Shown: positions 8,423 to 16,933 of the stretch, piece by piece
How positions within the stretch are numbered: position 1 is the stretch's first letter
Layout of the letters: each line of letters opens with the position of its first letter
Assembly (NCBI GenBank): GCA_017428265.1
Contig: JAFRRD010000044.1
Location: 1-57,447 of the forward strand
Reading direction: 5' to 3'
Length of the DNA: 57,447 bases
Source: Lachnospiraceae bacterium
GTDB taxonomy: Bacteria > Bacillota > Clostridia > Lachnospirales > Lachnospiraceae
Program-made: the position numbers and the translations under genes
Notes under the pieces: model-generated
What the model saw: the letters and a program-made list of their open reading frames with translations, nothing else
The model's database searches: none
Told to the model about the DNA's origin: nothing

Positions 8423-9490
8423 TCAGTCTGTTTGATCTGATGGCGGAACCAGTGTGATCGTCCCGTCATCATTATGTACCACAGATGTGTCTTTCGGACA
8501 CACAACTCCTATTGTCGGAGCAGCAAATCCTGTCCCCTTCTTCTTGAAAGAAGCATAAAATGACTTTCCATGAACATTCGCACCGGCCTCGGTCAGTTTG
8601 TCAATCTGTTCATCTGTCATTCTTGAGAGGATAAGCTCTTTCTCTTGCTTCGTCGGAAATGCCTTCTGGAAATAATTCAAAACCGCCCATCGCCGACATT
8701 GCTCAGGTGTCGCCTTTTCCGTCGCATTCTCCTCAACTGTTTCAAGGGTAAAAGGTGCCTTTTGCGCCTTTTGCTCCTGTCCCCATAAAGTCGAAAGAAA
8801 CTCCGTTAACAACACTTCATACCTGTCGGCATGTTCCGGATGAACAACGAATATATATGAGCGCTGAGTTCCTCGGTGAAATGTAAGAACAAAGAGTCTG
8901 GCATCGCAGACATAGTCTTTGATTTGAACCTTTGTCCGTTCCCACGCTTCATCTTTCCGTCTTCCCTTATGGCAATAGAAAACGACATCTTTCCCGTCAT
9001 AATAGTACTGCGCGATCTCTTCCGGAAGGATGAACTTTTCACAGCCTTTATTTCGAGAAGTTTTAGTATAGCTGACCCCGTTATCAGGATCTGCAAAGAC
9101 TAATTCGGCATCTTTCAGCGCCAGCTTACTGCGATAATACCACAAGTAACGAGCCCGTGCCCGTTCCTGCGGATCAGTATGATTTGAATCAACCTGATCA
9201 TTAAAAAACAATGCATCGGGAATAAGATCAGCGACCTCAATCATTCTAATATCTTTTTGATCCCGCTCATACTTTTCTACAATTCTCTTCAGCTCGAAAT
9301 AGACGATTGGGTCATAATCTTTGTCGGAATCATCTTTATTTTTCAAATAATACGTAAATCCACCGTCATTAGACCCGTCGTTTTCAGTCAAATACCAGTT
9401 GATACCGATCTTAATGCCGCGCTCCGCCAGAAAGCGCAGCAAGCCATACTTGCCGTAATCTCCTATGTCTCCAATGTATTGGTTCTTCAC
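8423..9490 (-). CDS. Unknown protein in a repeat-flanked insert, 355 aa
   Basis: I do not recognise a named family with confidence. The protein starts MKNQYIGDIGDYGKYGLLRF, carries ELVFADPDNGVSY near residue 130, VVFYCHKGRRKDEAWERTKVQ and LFVLTFHRGTQRSYIFVV. The DPDNG and following strand-helix blocks recall the catalytic region of methyltransferase-like or TcmP-like proteins, but the match is loose. The start appears to be GTG at 9490 behind AAGGAAAGATTAAACA. Base composition is clearly lower in GC than the flanks, and the gene sits between two identical 43-bp repeats, so it was probably acquired as a unit. The C-terminal 90 residues may be a separate domain. No membrane segment is seen. Confidence 0.8.
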   Translation of the reverse strand: MKNQYIGDIGDYGKYGLLRFLAERGIKIGINWYLTENDGSNDGGFTYYLKNKDDSDKDYDPIVYFELKRIVEKYERDQKDIRMIEVADLIPDALFFNDQVDSNHTDPQERARARYLWYYRSKLALKDAELVFADPDNGVSYTKTSRNKGCEKFILPEEIAQYYYDGKDVVFYCHKGRRKDEAWERTKVQIKDYVCDARLFVLTFHRGTQRSYIFVVHPEHADRYEVLLTEFLSTLWGQEQKAQKAPFTLETVEENATEKATPEQCRRWAVLNYFQKAFPTKQEKELILSRMTDEQIDKLTEAGANVHGKSFYASFKKKGTGFAAPTIGVVCPKDTSVVHNDDGTITLVPPSDQTD

Positions 9491-9545
9491 TGTTTAATCT
9501 TTCCTTCCAGGCGGTAAACGACGCCGGTACTCGCCGTCAGCTTTT

Positions 9546-9854
9546 TTACATATTCATGGAAACGATGTTCCTGGCTTCCTCCATGGACGAAACGCCGCGC
9601 CACTGCTCCCCGTGCGGGCCGAAAAGGATATTGCCATTCAGCACGTATCTCTCCCCGTCGCTCGTGAACAGATAATTGCCGTTTATGCGGATCGTCTTCT
9701 GGTTCTTGAAGGTGATGTTTCCGTTGTGGATCGTGCGCGAACCGTCCGAGCCGAACAGGTTATTGCCGACCTTATGGTAAATCTTGTCGTTGGCCCAATA
9801 AAAGTTGCCGTCAGTGTTCTTGCGAATAATGTCGCCGTTGTTTTTGAAGATCAT
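9546..9854 (-). CDS. Small beta-repeat protein with NGN motifs, 102 aa
   Basis: The protein consists of short beta repeats built around Asn-Gly-Asn and Ser-Asp-Gly turns (VGNNLFGSDGSRTIHNGN, INGNYLFTSDGERYVLNGN). This suggests a small beta-sheet or solenoid protein. I know no function. The ATG at 9854 is chosen because GGAGG lies 5 bases before it; an upstream ATG would overlap that site. Its last 13 codons are the right copy of the 43-bp direct repeat. It likely once headed a short operon with the flavin reductase-GNAT gene. Confidence 0.7.
   Translation of the reverse strand: MIFKNNGDIIRKNTDGNFYWANDKIYHKVGNNLFGSDGSRTIHNGNITFKNQKTIRINGNYLFTSDGERYVLNGNILFGPHGEQWRGVSSMEEARNIVSMNM
9547..9589. 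repeat. 43-bp direct repeat, right copy
   Basis: Identical to 8367-8409. This copy forms the 3' end of the beta-repeat gene, which ends in TAA here instead of TAG. Confidence 0.95.
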
Positions 9855-9891
9855 AGTATCCTCCAAAAAGCTCTAGTTCCAACCGGTTTCC

Positions 9892-12800
9892 TTACGCTGC
9901 CACCGCATTGGCATTTATCTTATCAATCGTCTTTCTTATCGCCATCCATACCGACAGATCAGTGAATATCTCCACGATGCTTCCCTGGTCCGTGAAGGGT
10001 GTTTCCTGCAGCACCGAGAGGTCTTTCATAAGCCCGTTCCGGACGATATATTCCACGATCTGGTTGACGAAATAGATCTGCCGGCTGTCCAGATTCGTGT
10101 CGTTCAGGAATTCGGAGAATGCCTCTTTTGCCGCGGTCATGTCCAGTCCGACGATCTCGCGGACGAACTCGCCCAAAGGCTTGTGCCCAAACTCTGCTTC
10201 ATAGTCCTGTTTGGTTCCGAGCTCATTCCACAGGATCCCTTCCAGCACCTTGACGTCTGCCTCCGTAAGCGGAACGTTGCTCTTCAACTTGGCAATGACT
10301 GCGTTGTCCTGATGCTGTCGGACATAGTATTCCGCTTTGGCCTTGTAGTTCTTCAGATCATCGTTTTCCAGCTCCGATTCGTTCCAGTTTACAGACAGGA
10401 TCTCGTCGCTGAAATCCGTATCGTAACGGATCCGTGTGATCGGTATGTACTTCATCAGATCCCTGAGATTTTGACGGATATGCTCGAACTCGTTCACGCC
10501 TGCGTTGTCCAGGTAATCTGTGTGCAGGATCTTATCGATCAGTTCCGCCTGCATCATGATCTCCGGGATATTCGCAACACTGGCGACGGCAGCAACTTTT
10601 TTCACGAGATCGTTTCTGCCCCGATTATACTTCTTTCCGGCCAGATATGCGAGTTCGATTCCGTACATCAGCGCGTCGAAACGCAGTGCCTTTGCGTCAT
10701 CCTCGTCCGGTTCGATCAGCGGCGCCAGTTCTTCGCGAACCAGCAGCGTGTCACCGTAGGTCAGTCCAACATAATTCTCTTCCATCACGTACTGATCCAC
10801 GTATTTCAAATGCTGACGTACGGCGAAGTTTTCACGGTTCAGTTCCTTCACTTTGCGCGTCATTTCGCTGACCAGCCACTTGCGAAATTCTATGAGTTCA
10901 GGCGTCTGGAACTGCAGATCCTGCAGTTTGTAAGACAGTTCAAACTGCAGGCCGAAAATGGCCCCCTGCAGCGCGATCATATTGGCCGTTGGCTTCCCTT
11001 GATTCATGCGGAAGAACTCAAAGTTGCCGCAGAAATCAAAGATATAAAACTTGCTCTTGTCCTTGCCGTCAATCAGCCCGGGGCAAAGTCTCGTGCCACG
11101 GCCGATCATCTGCCAGAACTTGGCCTTGCTCATCACCTTCTTGAAAAAGACCAGATTCAGCACTTCCGGCACGTCGATACCGGTATCCAGCATGTCCACG
11201 GAAATGGCGATCTGCGGCAGCTTCTTCGGGTCGGAAAACTCATCGATCGCGCTCTGCGCATAGGTCATATAGTTGTCGATGACCTTTGCATAGCCGGGCA
11301 GATGCGGGTACTCTTTGCCGAACACTTCCAGGATCTTTTCCGCATGCTGATGGTTCTTCGCGAAGATGATCGACTTGCCGATTTTATTGCCGTAATCGAT
11401 CTTCAGACCGTCCTTCATCAGGGTACGCAGGACCGCGCGGATCGTGTCTTCGTTGAAGATCCATTCGTTCAGCGCAGAGGAGGCAATGCTTTCCGGCAGT
11501 TCTCCATTCTCGCCCAAAAAAGTGTTCTCATAGGCCGCTTTATCCTCTTCCGACAAGTCAGCATATACGATGCCCTGCTGGACGAACTTCAGCACGGTTT
11601 CAACCGAAACGAAGTCGACCAGATAACCGTCCTGTACCGCCTGCGCCAGTTCGTAGCCGTAAGTCGGCACACCGTTTTCCAGTTCGAAAACAGCATAAGT
11701 ATTCTTGTCAATTTCATCCTTCGGCGTTGCGGTCAGACCGACCAGCGGCGCGTCGAAGTAGTTGAATATATCCCGATATTTGTTATAGATCGAGCGGTGC
11801 GCTTCATCGCAGATCACCAGGTCAAAATGCCCGCAGGAGAAGATCTTGCCTTCTTTATCGGTCGCCGAATCGATCACGTTGTACATGGTCTGATAGGTCG
11901 AGAAAACGCAGTGCGCGGTATAGTTGTCCTTCTCCTCGCAAAGGTTCGTAACCGATAGATCAGGGAGCAAATTAACGAAGCTGCGCTTGGCCTGCGTGTC
12001 TAAAGAATTGCGGTCCGCGAGGAACAGAACATTCTTGATCCAGCCCTGGTCCAACAGCACTTTCACGAGGGCGATGACCGTTCTTGTCTTGCCGGAACCG
12101 GTCGCCATGACCAGCAGCGCTTTCCGGCGGTTCTTCTGTCCGAAGCTGTCGCAGACCGCCTTGATGGCAGCCTCCTGGTAGTAGCGTCCAGCAATCTTTT
12201 TATCGACCACAATGTTCTTCAGCCCGCTGCGCATACGCTGCAGATTGAAGAGTTTTTCCAGGTCGCGCTTGGAATAAAATGCCGCAACCTTACGTTCCGG
12301 ATATTGGTTATCAACGATCCTCGTTTCAAAGCCGTTGGTCAGGAAAACGACCGGGCGGCGCCCCTGTTTCTTCTCAATAAGGTCCGCATACAGCTTCGCC
12401 TGCTGGCGTCCTTTTGCCGCATCTACGCAGGTGCGCTTCGCTTCAACAACGGCAAGGATCCGTCCGTCGTCGCCCATCAGCACATAGTCAGCAAAGCCAA
12501 CCTCGGACTTATTCGGCATGCCGGGGATCTCATATTCATTGATCCAATCCTTGCCCTCGGTCCAGCCGGCGTCCTCGAGCATGGCGTCGATATAGAGCTT
12601 GCGGGTCTTGTATTCGGAGATATCCAGAGGCTTCGGGACGTAGGTCTGCTGCTGTTCGGCGCGGCGAGCGGTGAGTTCCTCTTTCAGCGCTTTGTTTTCC
12701 GCAATCAAGGCTGCGAAGTCAACCTCGCTCTCCCCTCCGGGAGAAGCGATCGCCGAAGGCAACGGATGAGATTCTTCCAACAGAGCCGGATCAAACTTCC

Positions 12801-13194
12801 CTTCCTGATAACTCGTCCCATAGCAGTACGCCACAAAGTCCAGGAAATAGAACAGATTCTCCAGGCACAGCGCCGCCTTTTCCTTCGTGATCTTCTTGGC
12901 TGCATGCGCTGCGGAATTGCCGATCCTGCGGATGTATTCCATGCGGCGGAGCAAGTTATCGTCAACGATGTCATGGAACTCATCCGTATGCATCAGGCTG
13001 ATCAGCGTATCCTGGTAAGGCATGACCAACGAACTGTCCACGGAATACATCCATTTGACAGCAAACTCCATAGACCTGCGACAGTTCAGTACGCAGGCAG
13101 AAGGATCGATCTGATAAATACGCTCCGCAGAAACTGCCACTTCAGCAAAGGAGGCAAATTGCGGATCAGATTGCAAGAAGTCAAAGTTGGTCAT
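9892..13194 (-). CDS. hsdR: Type I restriction enzyme R subunit (HsdR) with N-terminal DUF4145
   Basis: The 1100-residue motor and nuclease subunit cuts unmodified DNA after ATP-driven translocation. Residues 10-125 form a DUF4145/HEPN-like domain with R90-IGNSAA-H97. Residues 195-300 hold the nuclease core: D236 in GFADYVL and E251-A-K253 in VVEAK (PD-(D/E)xK). The helicase begins with ATGSGKT at 364-370, then VICDEAHRS near 463, LVGLTATPKD and MIGRGTRL. The C-terminal 250 residues resemble the EcoEI-type R subunit C-terminus. It is the last restriction gene in the island, 12 bases after the HEPN gene. No frameshift is seen, so the enzyme should be intact. Confidence 0.97.
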   Translation of the reverse strand: MTNFDFLQSDPQFASFAEVAVSAERIYQIDPSACVLNCRRSMEFAVKWMYSVDSSLVMPYQDTLISLMHTDEFHDIVDDNLLRRMEYIRRIGNSAAHAAKKITKEKAALCLENLFYFLDFVAYCYGTSYQEGKFDPALLEESHPLPSAIASPGGESEVDFAALIAENKALKEELTARRAEQQQTYVPKPLDISEYKTRKLYIDAMLEDAGWTEGKDWINEYEIPGMPNKSEVGFADYVLMGDDGRILAVVEAKRTCVDAAKGRQQAKLYADLIEKKQGRRPVVFLTNGFETRIVDNQYPERKVAAFYSKRDLEKLFNLQRMRSGLKNIVVDKKIAGRYYQEAAIKAVCDSFGQKNRRKALLVMATGSGKTRTVIALVKVLLDQGWIKNVLFLADRNSLDTQAKRSFVNLLPDLSVTNLCEEKDNYTAHCVFSTYQTMYNVIDSATDKEGKIFSCGHFDLVICDEAHRSIYNKYRDIFNYFDAPLVGLTATPKDEIDKNTYAVFELENGVPTYGYELAQAVQDGYLVDFVSVETVLKFVQQGIVYADLSEEDKAAYENTFLGENGELPESIASSALNEWIFNEDTIRAVLRTLMKDGLKIDYGNKIGKSIIFAKNHQHAEKILEVFGKEYPHLPGYAKVIDNYMTYAQSAIDEFSDPKKLPQIAISVDMLDTGIDVPEVLNLVFFKKVMSKAKFWQMIGRGTRLCPGLIDGKDKSKFYIFDFCGNFEFFRMNQGKPTANMIALQGAIFGLQFELSYKLQDLQFQTPELIEFRKWLVSEMTRKVKELNRENFAVRQHLKYVDQYVMEENYVGLTYGDTLLVREELAPLIEPDEDDAKALRFDALMYGIELAYLAGKKYNRGRNDLVKKVAAVASVANIPEIMMQAELIDKILHTDYLDNAGVNEFEHIRQNLRDLMKYIPITRIRYDTDFSDEILSVNWNESELENDDLKNYKAKAEYYVRQHQDNAVIAKLKSNVPLTEADVKVLEGILWNELGTKQDYEAEFGHKPLGEFVREIVGLDMTAAKEAFSEFLNDTNLDSRQIYFVNQIVEYIVRNGLMKDLSVLQETPFTDQGSIVEIFTDLSVWMAIRKTIDKINANAVAA

Positions 13195-13206
13195 AGCTAC
13201 AGTCCC

Positions 13207-14133
13207 TTAATAAAATGATGGATGAAAATGTCCAAGAAAACCCTCAACGCATGATATTAACTTATCCGTTACTTCATCTGAAGGGAAAACTGTTTTGTTG
13301 TGCATAACAGCATTACGCGGGTTAATGACTAACGCTTTATAATCCTCATTGGGAAAACCATTGTCGAGTGTCTTTAATAAATCAATACGTTCTCCAAGAT
13401 AACGGTATTTATTTATAAGTATTTCGGGAGGCAGTCCAATTGATTGACAATACTGATTAATCTCGTCAACTAGCGTTATCTCCATTGCTGAACAAGCATC
13501 TAAGATTGCTCTACGATTTTGATTCTGACGTCTAGCTTCGTATGCCGATAAAAGCATTTGATATTCAAGCAATAATTCTTTTCCGGAATCAGCAAACGCA
13601 ATTGCATTCAAAATATTCTTTTCAGACGCGAAAGTTTTCGCACTCGGAATAATGGCATAAATTCGAATTGTTTTCTTTTCCGGAATATAATTGTCTTCGA
13701 ACAATTCAAATTTACAAGTATCGCGCTGTATATTTTGATCTCTTTCAATATTTTGCTTGGTTTCAAGTTTTATGTGATCGACAAAAGCAAGTTCCCACCT
13801 TTCTATCGACGCATACAGTTTTTGCGCACACGTATTGGTGTATGATTTTTCGCATTGAGTAGTTATAGCTAACATCTTCACACAACTATCCCCTGCTGGG
13901 TGACTCATAGGAAATCCCCAAGAAAGAGAAAATGCCCCTTTTTTCCATTCTCTTTCAATCTTTGGTGGTAACAATGGAGTTCCCACTCCAAACCAGGAGT
14001 CAGAATCATCTATTACAGGATAAAGTGGAAAATGAATCAGAACTTGTTCATCCGCGATTGAACATTCGAAAGCCTTTCCCAACACCTCTTTTTTGCATAG
14101 AATTTGTTCAGACAGTGTTAATAGCCCTATCAT
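13207..14133 (-). CDS. HEPN-like protein inside the restriction operon, 308 aa
   Basis: I do not recognise the N-terminal 180 residues, which appear beta-rich (SWFGVGTPLLPPKIEREW, FSLSWGFPMSHPAGD). The C-terminal 110 residues are helical and end with R273-NAVM-H278, an Rx4H motif as in HEPN ribonuclease domains, preceded by a DACSAMEITLVDEINQY helix. Known HEPN proteins act as RNases, toxins or abortive-infection factors. The catalytic reading is inference from one motif. The gene is low in GC, starts behind GAGGGAAAA, and lies between hsdS and hsdR in the same direction with gaps of only 12 bases on each side, so it is surely co-transcribed. It may back up restriction or be a tolerated passenger. 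Confidence 0.82.
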   Translation of the reverse strand: MIGLLTLSEQILCKKEVLGKAFECSIADEQVLIHFPLYPVIDDSDSWFGVGTPLLPPKIEREWKKGAFSLSWGFPMSHPAGDSCVKMLAITTQCEKSYTNTCAQKLYASIERWELAFVDHIKLETKQNIERDQNIQRDTCKFELFEDNYIPEKKTIRIYAIIPSAKTFASEKNILNAIAFADSGKELLLEYQMLLSAYEARRQNQNRRAILDACSAMEITLVDEINQYCQSIGLPPEILINKYRYLGERIDLLKTLDNGFPNEDYKALVINPRNAVMHNKTVFPSDEVTDKLISCVEGFLGHFHPSFY

Positions 14134-14145
14134 TTTTCCCTCTTT

Positions 14146-15252
14146 TTATCCAAAAAATTGCTGCAATAAACTATCAAATAAAAGTTGTGCTTTATCTAAT
14201 GATTTTTGAACAGCAACCTTTGATTTGTCGACCTGAGCAACAAACCGCAAAAACTCTTGCTGAACTGTCAGCGGAGGAACGATCAACCGCAAAGTGTTAA
14301 TTGAATTGAAGTTCAAGCCTGCTTTAACGGCACTTTGATTTTTTGAGATAAATTGTTCTTTGCCGGCTGAGCTTTCCATGAAATAGGCTACATACACCGG
14401 TTCCAGAGCATTTCGATCCAGGCGAATACAAGTTAAATGCTGGTTTATATATGCTCCATGATCGGCGATTTCTTTTGTTACAACGCCAGTCCGCCCTAAA
14501 TCTGCTGTAATACTGATTAGAAGATCTCCTTCTTGGACACGGGTGCGCTTTGCTTCGGCATTGTCCGGCGCATTTACGGGTTGCATATTGTCAGTTGTGA
14601 TATGGCAGTCTTTCACATTCTTTATGGTTATAAACCATTCTGATCCATCATCAACGCAGTATTCAGCCCATCCGCGAGACCCTGATGTAAGGAATTGGAT
14701 ATGCTTAGAAAGCTGGTGTATCGGATAATCGTTCGGGTTTAGTTTTGGGTCCCCAAACATCTCGACAAATCGGGCTTTGATCAAGTCATCAAGAGCAGTA
14801 ATCTCAGATTTACGAGCATTGATAACCTCAGAAATCTTGTCAAGGATTTCAATTACGCGATCCTGCTCATCAAGCGGTGGTATTTCAGAAATTGTAATAC
14901 CTCCTATGTGTTTCTTGTTAGTATGCTTCAGTCCGGCGCCCTTGAAACCAGCCTCAAGGATCGGCATATTTGCTAAGAAGAAATAGTATAAATATTTACA
15001 ACGCATCCGATCATCAGGGTTCAGCACGATGCAATCTGTTGAAACCGCATATTTCCCATGGTAATAATGCAATGTGGCATTGCCACCTGTTCCCATAATG
15101 ATGCCTTCGCCATCATATTGATAGTCTGTATAACGTTTACTCTCATCTTCACCAGACGTGAAAAACATATACTGGCCATCTTTTGTTGCATCGCCTGCTT
15201 TTATCCCCGATTTTAGAGCATAGGTACAGATATCATCAATTCTCACGCTCAT
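14146..15252 (-). CDS. hsdS: Type I restriction-modification specificity subunit (HsdS)
   Basis: The protein determines the bipartite DNA site recognised by both methylation and cleavage complexes. It shows two target-recognition halves. The first ends with ISEIPPLDEQDRVIEILDKI and a helix (ITALDDLIKARFVEMFGDPK). The second begins with YPIHQLSKHIQFLTSGSRGW and ends with RLIVPPLTVQQEFLRFVAQV and a terminal helix. The ATG at 15252 is preferred: an upstream TTG in frame has no ribosome site, while GAGG lies 9 bases before the ATG. At 368 residues it is slightly short of the usual 380-450 but looks complete. It follows an AT-rich gap behind the DUF3800 pair. Confidence 0.94.
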   Translation of the reverse strand: MSVRIDDICTYALKSGIKAGDATKDGQYMFFTSGEDESKRYTDYQYDGEGIIMGTGGNATLHYYHGKYAVSTDCIVLNPDDRMRCKYLYYFFLANMPILEAGFKGAGLKHTNKKHIGGITISEIPPLDEQDRVIEILDKISEVINARKSEITALDDLIKARFVEMFGDPKLNPNDYPIHQLSKHIQFLTSGSRGWAEYCVDDGSEWFITIKNVKDCHITTDNMQPVNAPDNAEAKRTRVQEGDLLISITADLGRTGVVTKEIADHGAYINQHLTCIRLDRNALEPVYVAYFMESSAGKEQFISKNQSAVKAGLNFNSINTLRLIVPPLTVQQEFLRFVAQVDKSKVAVQKSLDKAQLLFDSLLQQFFG

Positions 15253-15316
15253 CTCTACAAGCCTCAATTTATATAAAATAATAAGGATAATTATAAAAGA
15301 AGATAAATATATTTCT

Positions 15317-15345
15317 AATATCGATTATATTATTATAATAATCAA
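15317..15345 (-). promoter_or_regulatory. Possible internal promoter before hsdS
   Basis: On the minus strand TTGATT and GATATT are separated by 17 bases within a very AT-rich gap (15268-15360). This could let hsdS, the HEPN gene and hsdR be transcribed apart from fic and hsdM. In such AT-rich DNA chance matches are likely. Confidence 0.35.
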
Positions 15346-15397
15346 AAAACACCTCTTGACGCGCATAAGGTTCATATACTATCGTTTAATTGCTCAT

Positions 15398-15934
15398 CTA
15401 TCCAAGCGTAGAAGGAGTTGAGATTTCGTCCATCCTTGTGATGGGCGTTTTCGTTTTATTATATTCTTTTTCGTATTTCTTGACCATATACTCTTCTACA
15501 GGATATGCCGTTATCAGTTTGAACCCCACTTTTCTCTCTTCAAGAATCACAAGATAGTTCTCTCTCTGGCACCAAATGTAATGCCTGTTTCTTTTGCTCT
15601 GGTCATGATATTTTATCCATGTCTTATAATCCCGGCAGTCTATAACCGTGTCCATAATCAATGCCCTGGCGTAGGGTAGATAAGAACTCCTTACATTATA
15701 GACCATTCGCTCTTCGTCACGGCCGCCCTCGGAAATAAGATGCCAAAAAGAACGCTCCCTTCCCGAGAAGTATTTTTCATGGATGATGTCGACTCTTTTT
15801 CCAAGATACGTCACTTCATTTTCAATAAAGTCTCGTCTAAAAATCTTATAGAGCGCATCATAATAAGCTGATATGTCCCCGCGAAATAAGCTGAAATTGA
15901 TCCGCGAAGGGAGTTGTCCGCAAACCATACTCAT
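15398..15934 (-). CDS. DUF3800 partner protein, possible RelE/barnase-like fold
   Basis: The 178-residue protein starts in an ATGA overlap with the DUF3800 gene, so the two are translationally coupled. The C-terminal half (WIKYHDQSKRNRHYIWCQRE, NYLVILEERKVGFKLITAYP) has the beta-strand order and Arg-His-Tyr-Ile-Trp block seen in RelE-, barnase- and EndoU-like small nucleases. I infer this fold only from the strand pattern. The N-terminal half has INFSLFRGDISAYYDALYKI and several basic residues. No membrane segment. Together with its partner it may be a two-gene defence or toxin unit inserted between hsdM and hsdS. Low GC. Confidence 0.75.
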   Translation of the reverse strand: MSMVCGQLPSRINFSLFRGDISAYYDALYKIFRRDFIENEVTYLGKRVDIIHEKYFSGRERSFWHLISEGGRDEERMVYNVRSSYLPYARALIMDTVIDCRDYKTWIKYHDQSKRNRHYIWCQRENYLVILEERKVGFKLITAYPVEEYMVKKYEKEYNKTKTPITRMDEISTPSTLG

Positions 15935-16635
15935 AGAAGTCTGCGCCCTCCGTTACTGAGTTGAAGATGGAATATATTCATTTTTTCTTCTCTTAACGGC
16001 GTGCTCTTATCGAGAGAATAGCCGCTTCTATTCTTTATCAAATCAATGGCGGCTTCCTTTGCTTTTACTCCTGAAAGGCCTCTTGAATAGTAGCCAAGTG
16101 CACCGATAAGAATATCAACGACCTGCATTATTTCGACTTCATGTGATTGAATCACCTGCATTTTATCAATCATTGTTCTTGAAAAGTCATAATGACTGTT
16201 TGACAGCACTTCTCTGAGTTTGGCGATTTTCGACTTTGATTTTGTGTCCTTAATATCTAAGTAGATATTGTATTCGTTGTCTGATGAAATGATATTATTC
16301 AACATATGGAAATACATTTTATAGTACCAATCGTCATACGTTTGAGAAGCAAACTCTTTATATTCATTCTTGTTATCCACAACAAGAGCTCGAAAATGCA
16401 GTTCCTTGCAATCAAAGAAGTAGTTTACCAAATCAAGGTAAGCGGCTTCTCTGGCTGTTGACAGCTTTACCCATTTCATCTCATTATGAATGCCATGGCT
16501 GTGTTTGATTGATCGTATGGTATCATTTATTTCTCGCACTCTCTTCTGATCAATCCAAATACTCCCAAGAATCATTTTACTCTCGCCGTCATTTGGAAGA
16601 TGACAGCTTTCGTCGCAGTATATATTGTACTTCAT
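15931..16635 (-). CDS. DUF3800 domain protein
   Basis: The 234-residue protein begins MKYNIYCDESCHLPNDGESK, the typical DUF3800 opening with an early acidic pair (Asp-Glu-Ser). It continues with MILGSIWID, HNEMKWVKLS, YNIYLDIKD and a late IQSHEVEIMQVVDILIGALG. These acidic residues would form a metal site in an RNase H-like fold. DUF3800 proteins occur often in mobile and defence loci, but their activity is not settled. GGAGGAAAGT before the ATG gives a strong start. The gene follows the BRO-N relic and overlaps the next gene by 4 bases. Low GC suggests transfer. Confidence 0.88.
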   Translation of the reverse strand: MKYNIYCDESCHLPNDGESKMILGSIWIDQKRVREINDTIRSIKHSHGIHNEMKWVKLSTAREAAYLDLVNYFFDCKELHFRALVVDNKNEYKEFASQTYDDWYYKMYFHMLNNIISSDNEYNIYLDIKDTKSKSKIAKLREVLSNSHYDFSRTMIDKMQVIQSHEVEIMQVVDILIGALGYYSRGLSGVKAKEAAIDLIKNRSGYSLDKSTPLREEKMNIFHLQLSNGGRRLL

Positions 16636-16676
16636 TACTTTCCTCCAAAATGTAAGTTGAAGTGGTATTTTCCATT

Positions 16677-16933
16677 TTAGAAATACCCACTTTTGCCATT
16701 AGGCGTTTTCGCTTTCAGCTGGTGACAATTAGTCACCAGTTGGCCTATCAACCGACATCATCTTCAAACCGTGACAATCTGTCACAAGTTGGCCCGTCAG
16801 CCGACATCATTTACAAATCGTTACAAAATGTAACGGTTTAATCCCCTCTTGAAAAATACGACTCTTCCTGTTCTTCGTCCCAGGCTGTACATATGGGCTG
16901 ATGATCGTAGATCTGAAGCTTCTCCTGATTCAT
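16677..16933 (-). pseudogene. Relic of a BRO-N/antirepressor-type gene behind hsdM
   Basis: An ATG overlapping the hsdM stop (ATGA at 16930-16933) opens a 31-codon frame, MNQEKLQIYDHQPICTAWDE and onward to SYFSRGD, then TAA at 16838. This start resembles BRO-N family proteins (AWDEExEEWYFS). Downstream, in shifted frames, come three versions of another block of the same family, the last reading QLVTNCHQLKAKTPNGKSGY before a stop at 16677-16679. The middle of the domain is missing and the frame is broken, so the gene is dead or reduced to a 31-residue peptide. BRO-N genes are often carried within type I restriction loci. The identification is from memory of family motifs. Confidence 0.7.
16722..16834. 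repeat. Three tandem 49-bp repeats, each with a GTGAC-N5-GTCAC dyad
   Basis: Units begin at 16722, 16771 and 16820, exactly 49 bases apart; the third is partial. Each begins with a 15-bp dyad: GTGAC-N5-GTCAC twice, then GTTAC-N5-GTAAC, a paired change that keeps the symmetry. On the minus strand each dyad spells Val-Thr-X-Cys-(His or Asn). Because 49 is not a multiple of 3, each unit changes the frame of the relic gene. Confidence 0.9.

Noticed and set aside
8423-9490. The inserted gene as a transposase or integrase
   Set aside because: No DDE, HUH Tyr or tyrosine recombinase motifs can be seen, and the flanks lack inverted repeats.
16722-16834. A short CRISPR-like array (three repeats of even spacing)
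   Set aside because: The whole 49-base unit is repeated, not repeat plus unique spacer; no cas gene is near; and the units decode as pieces of a BRO-N gene.
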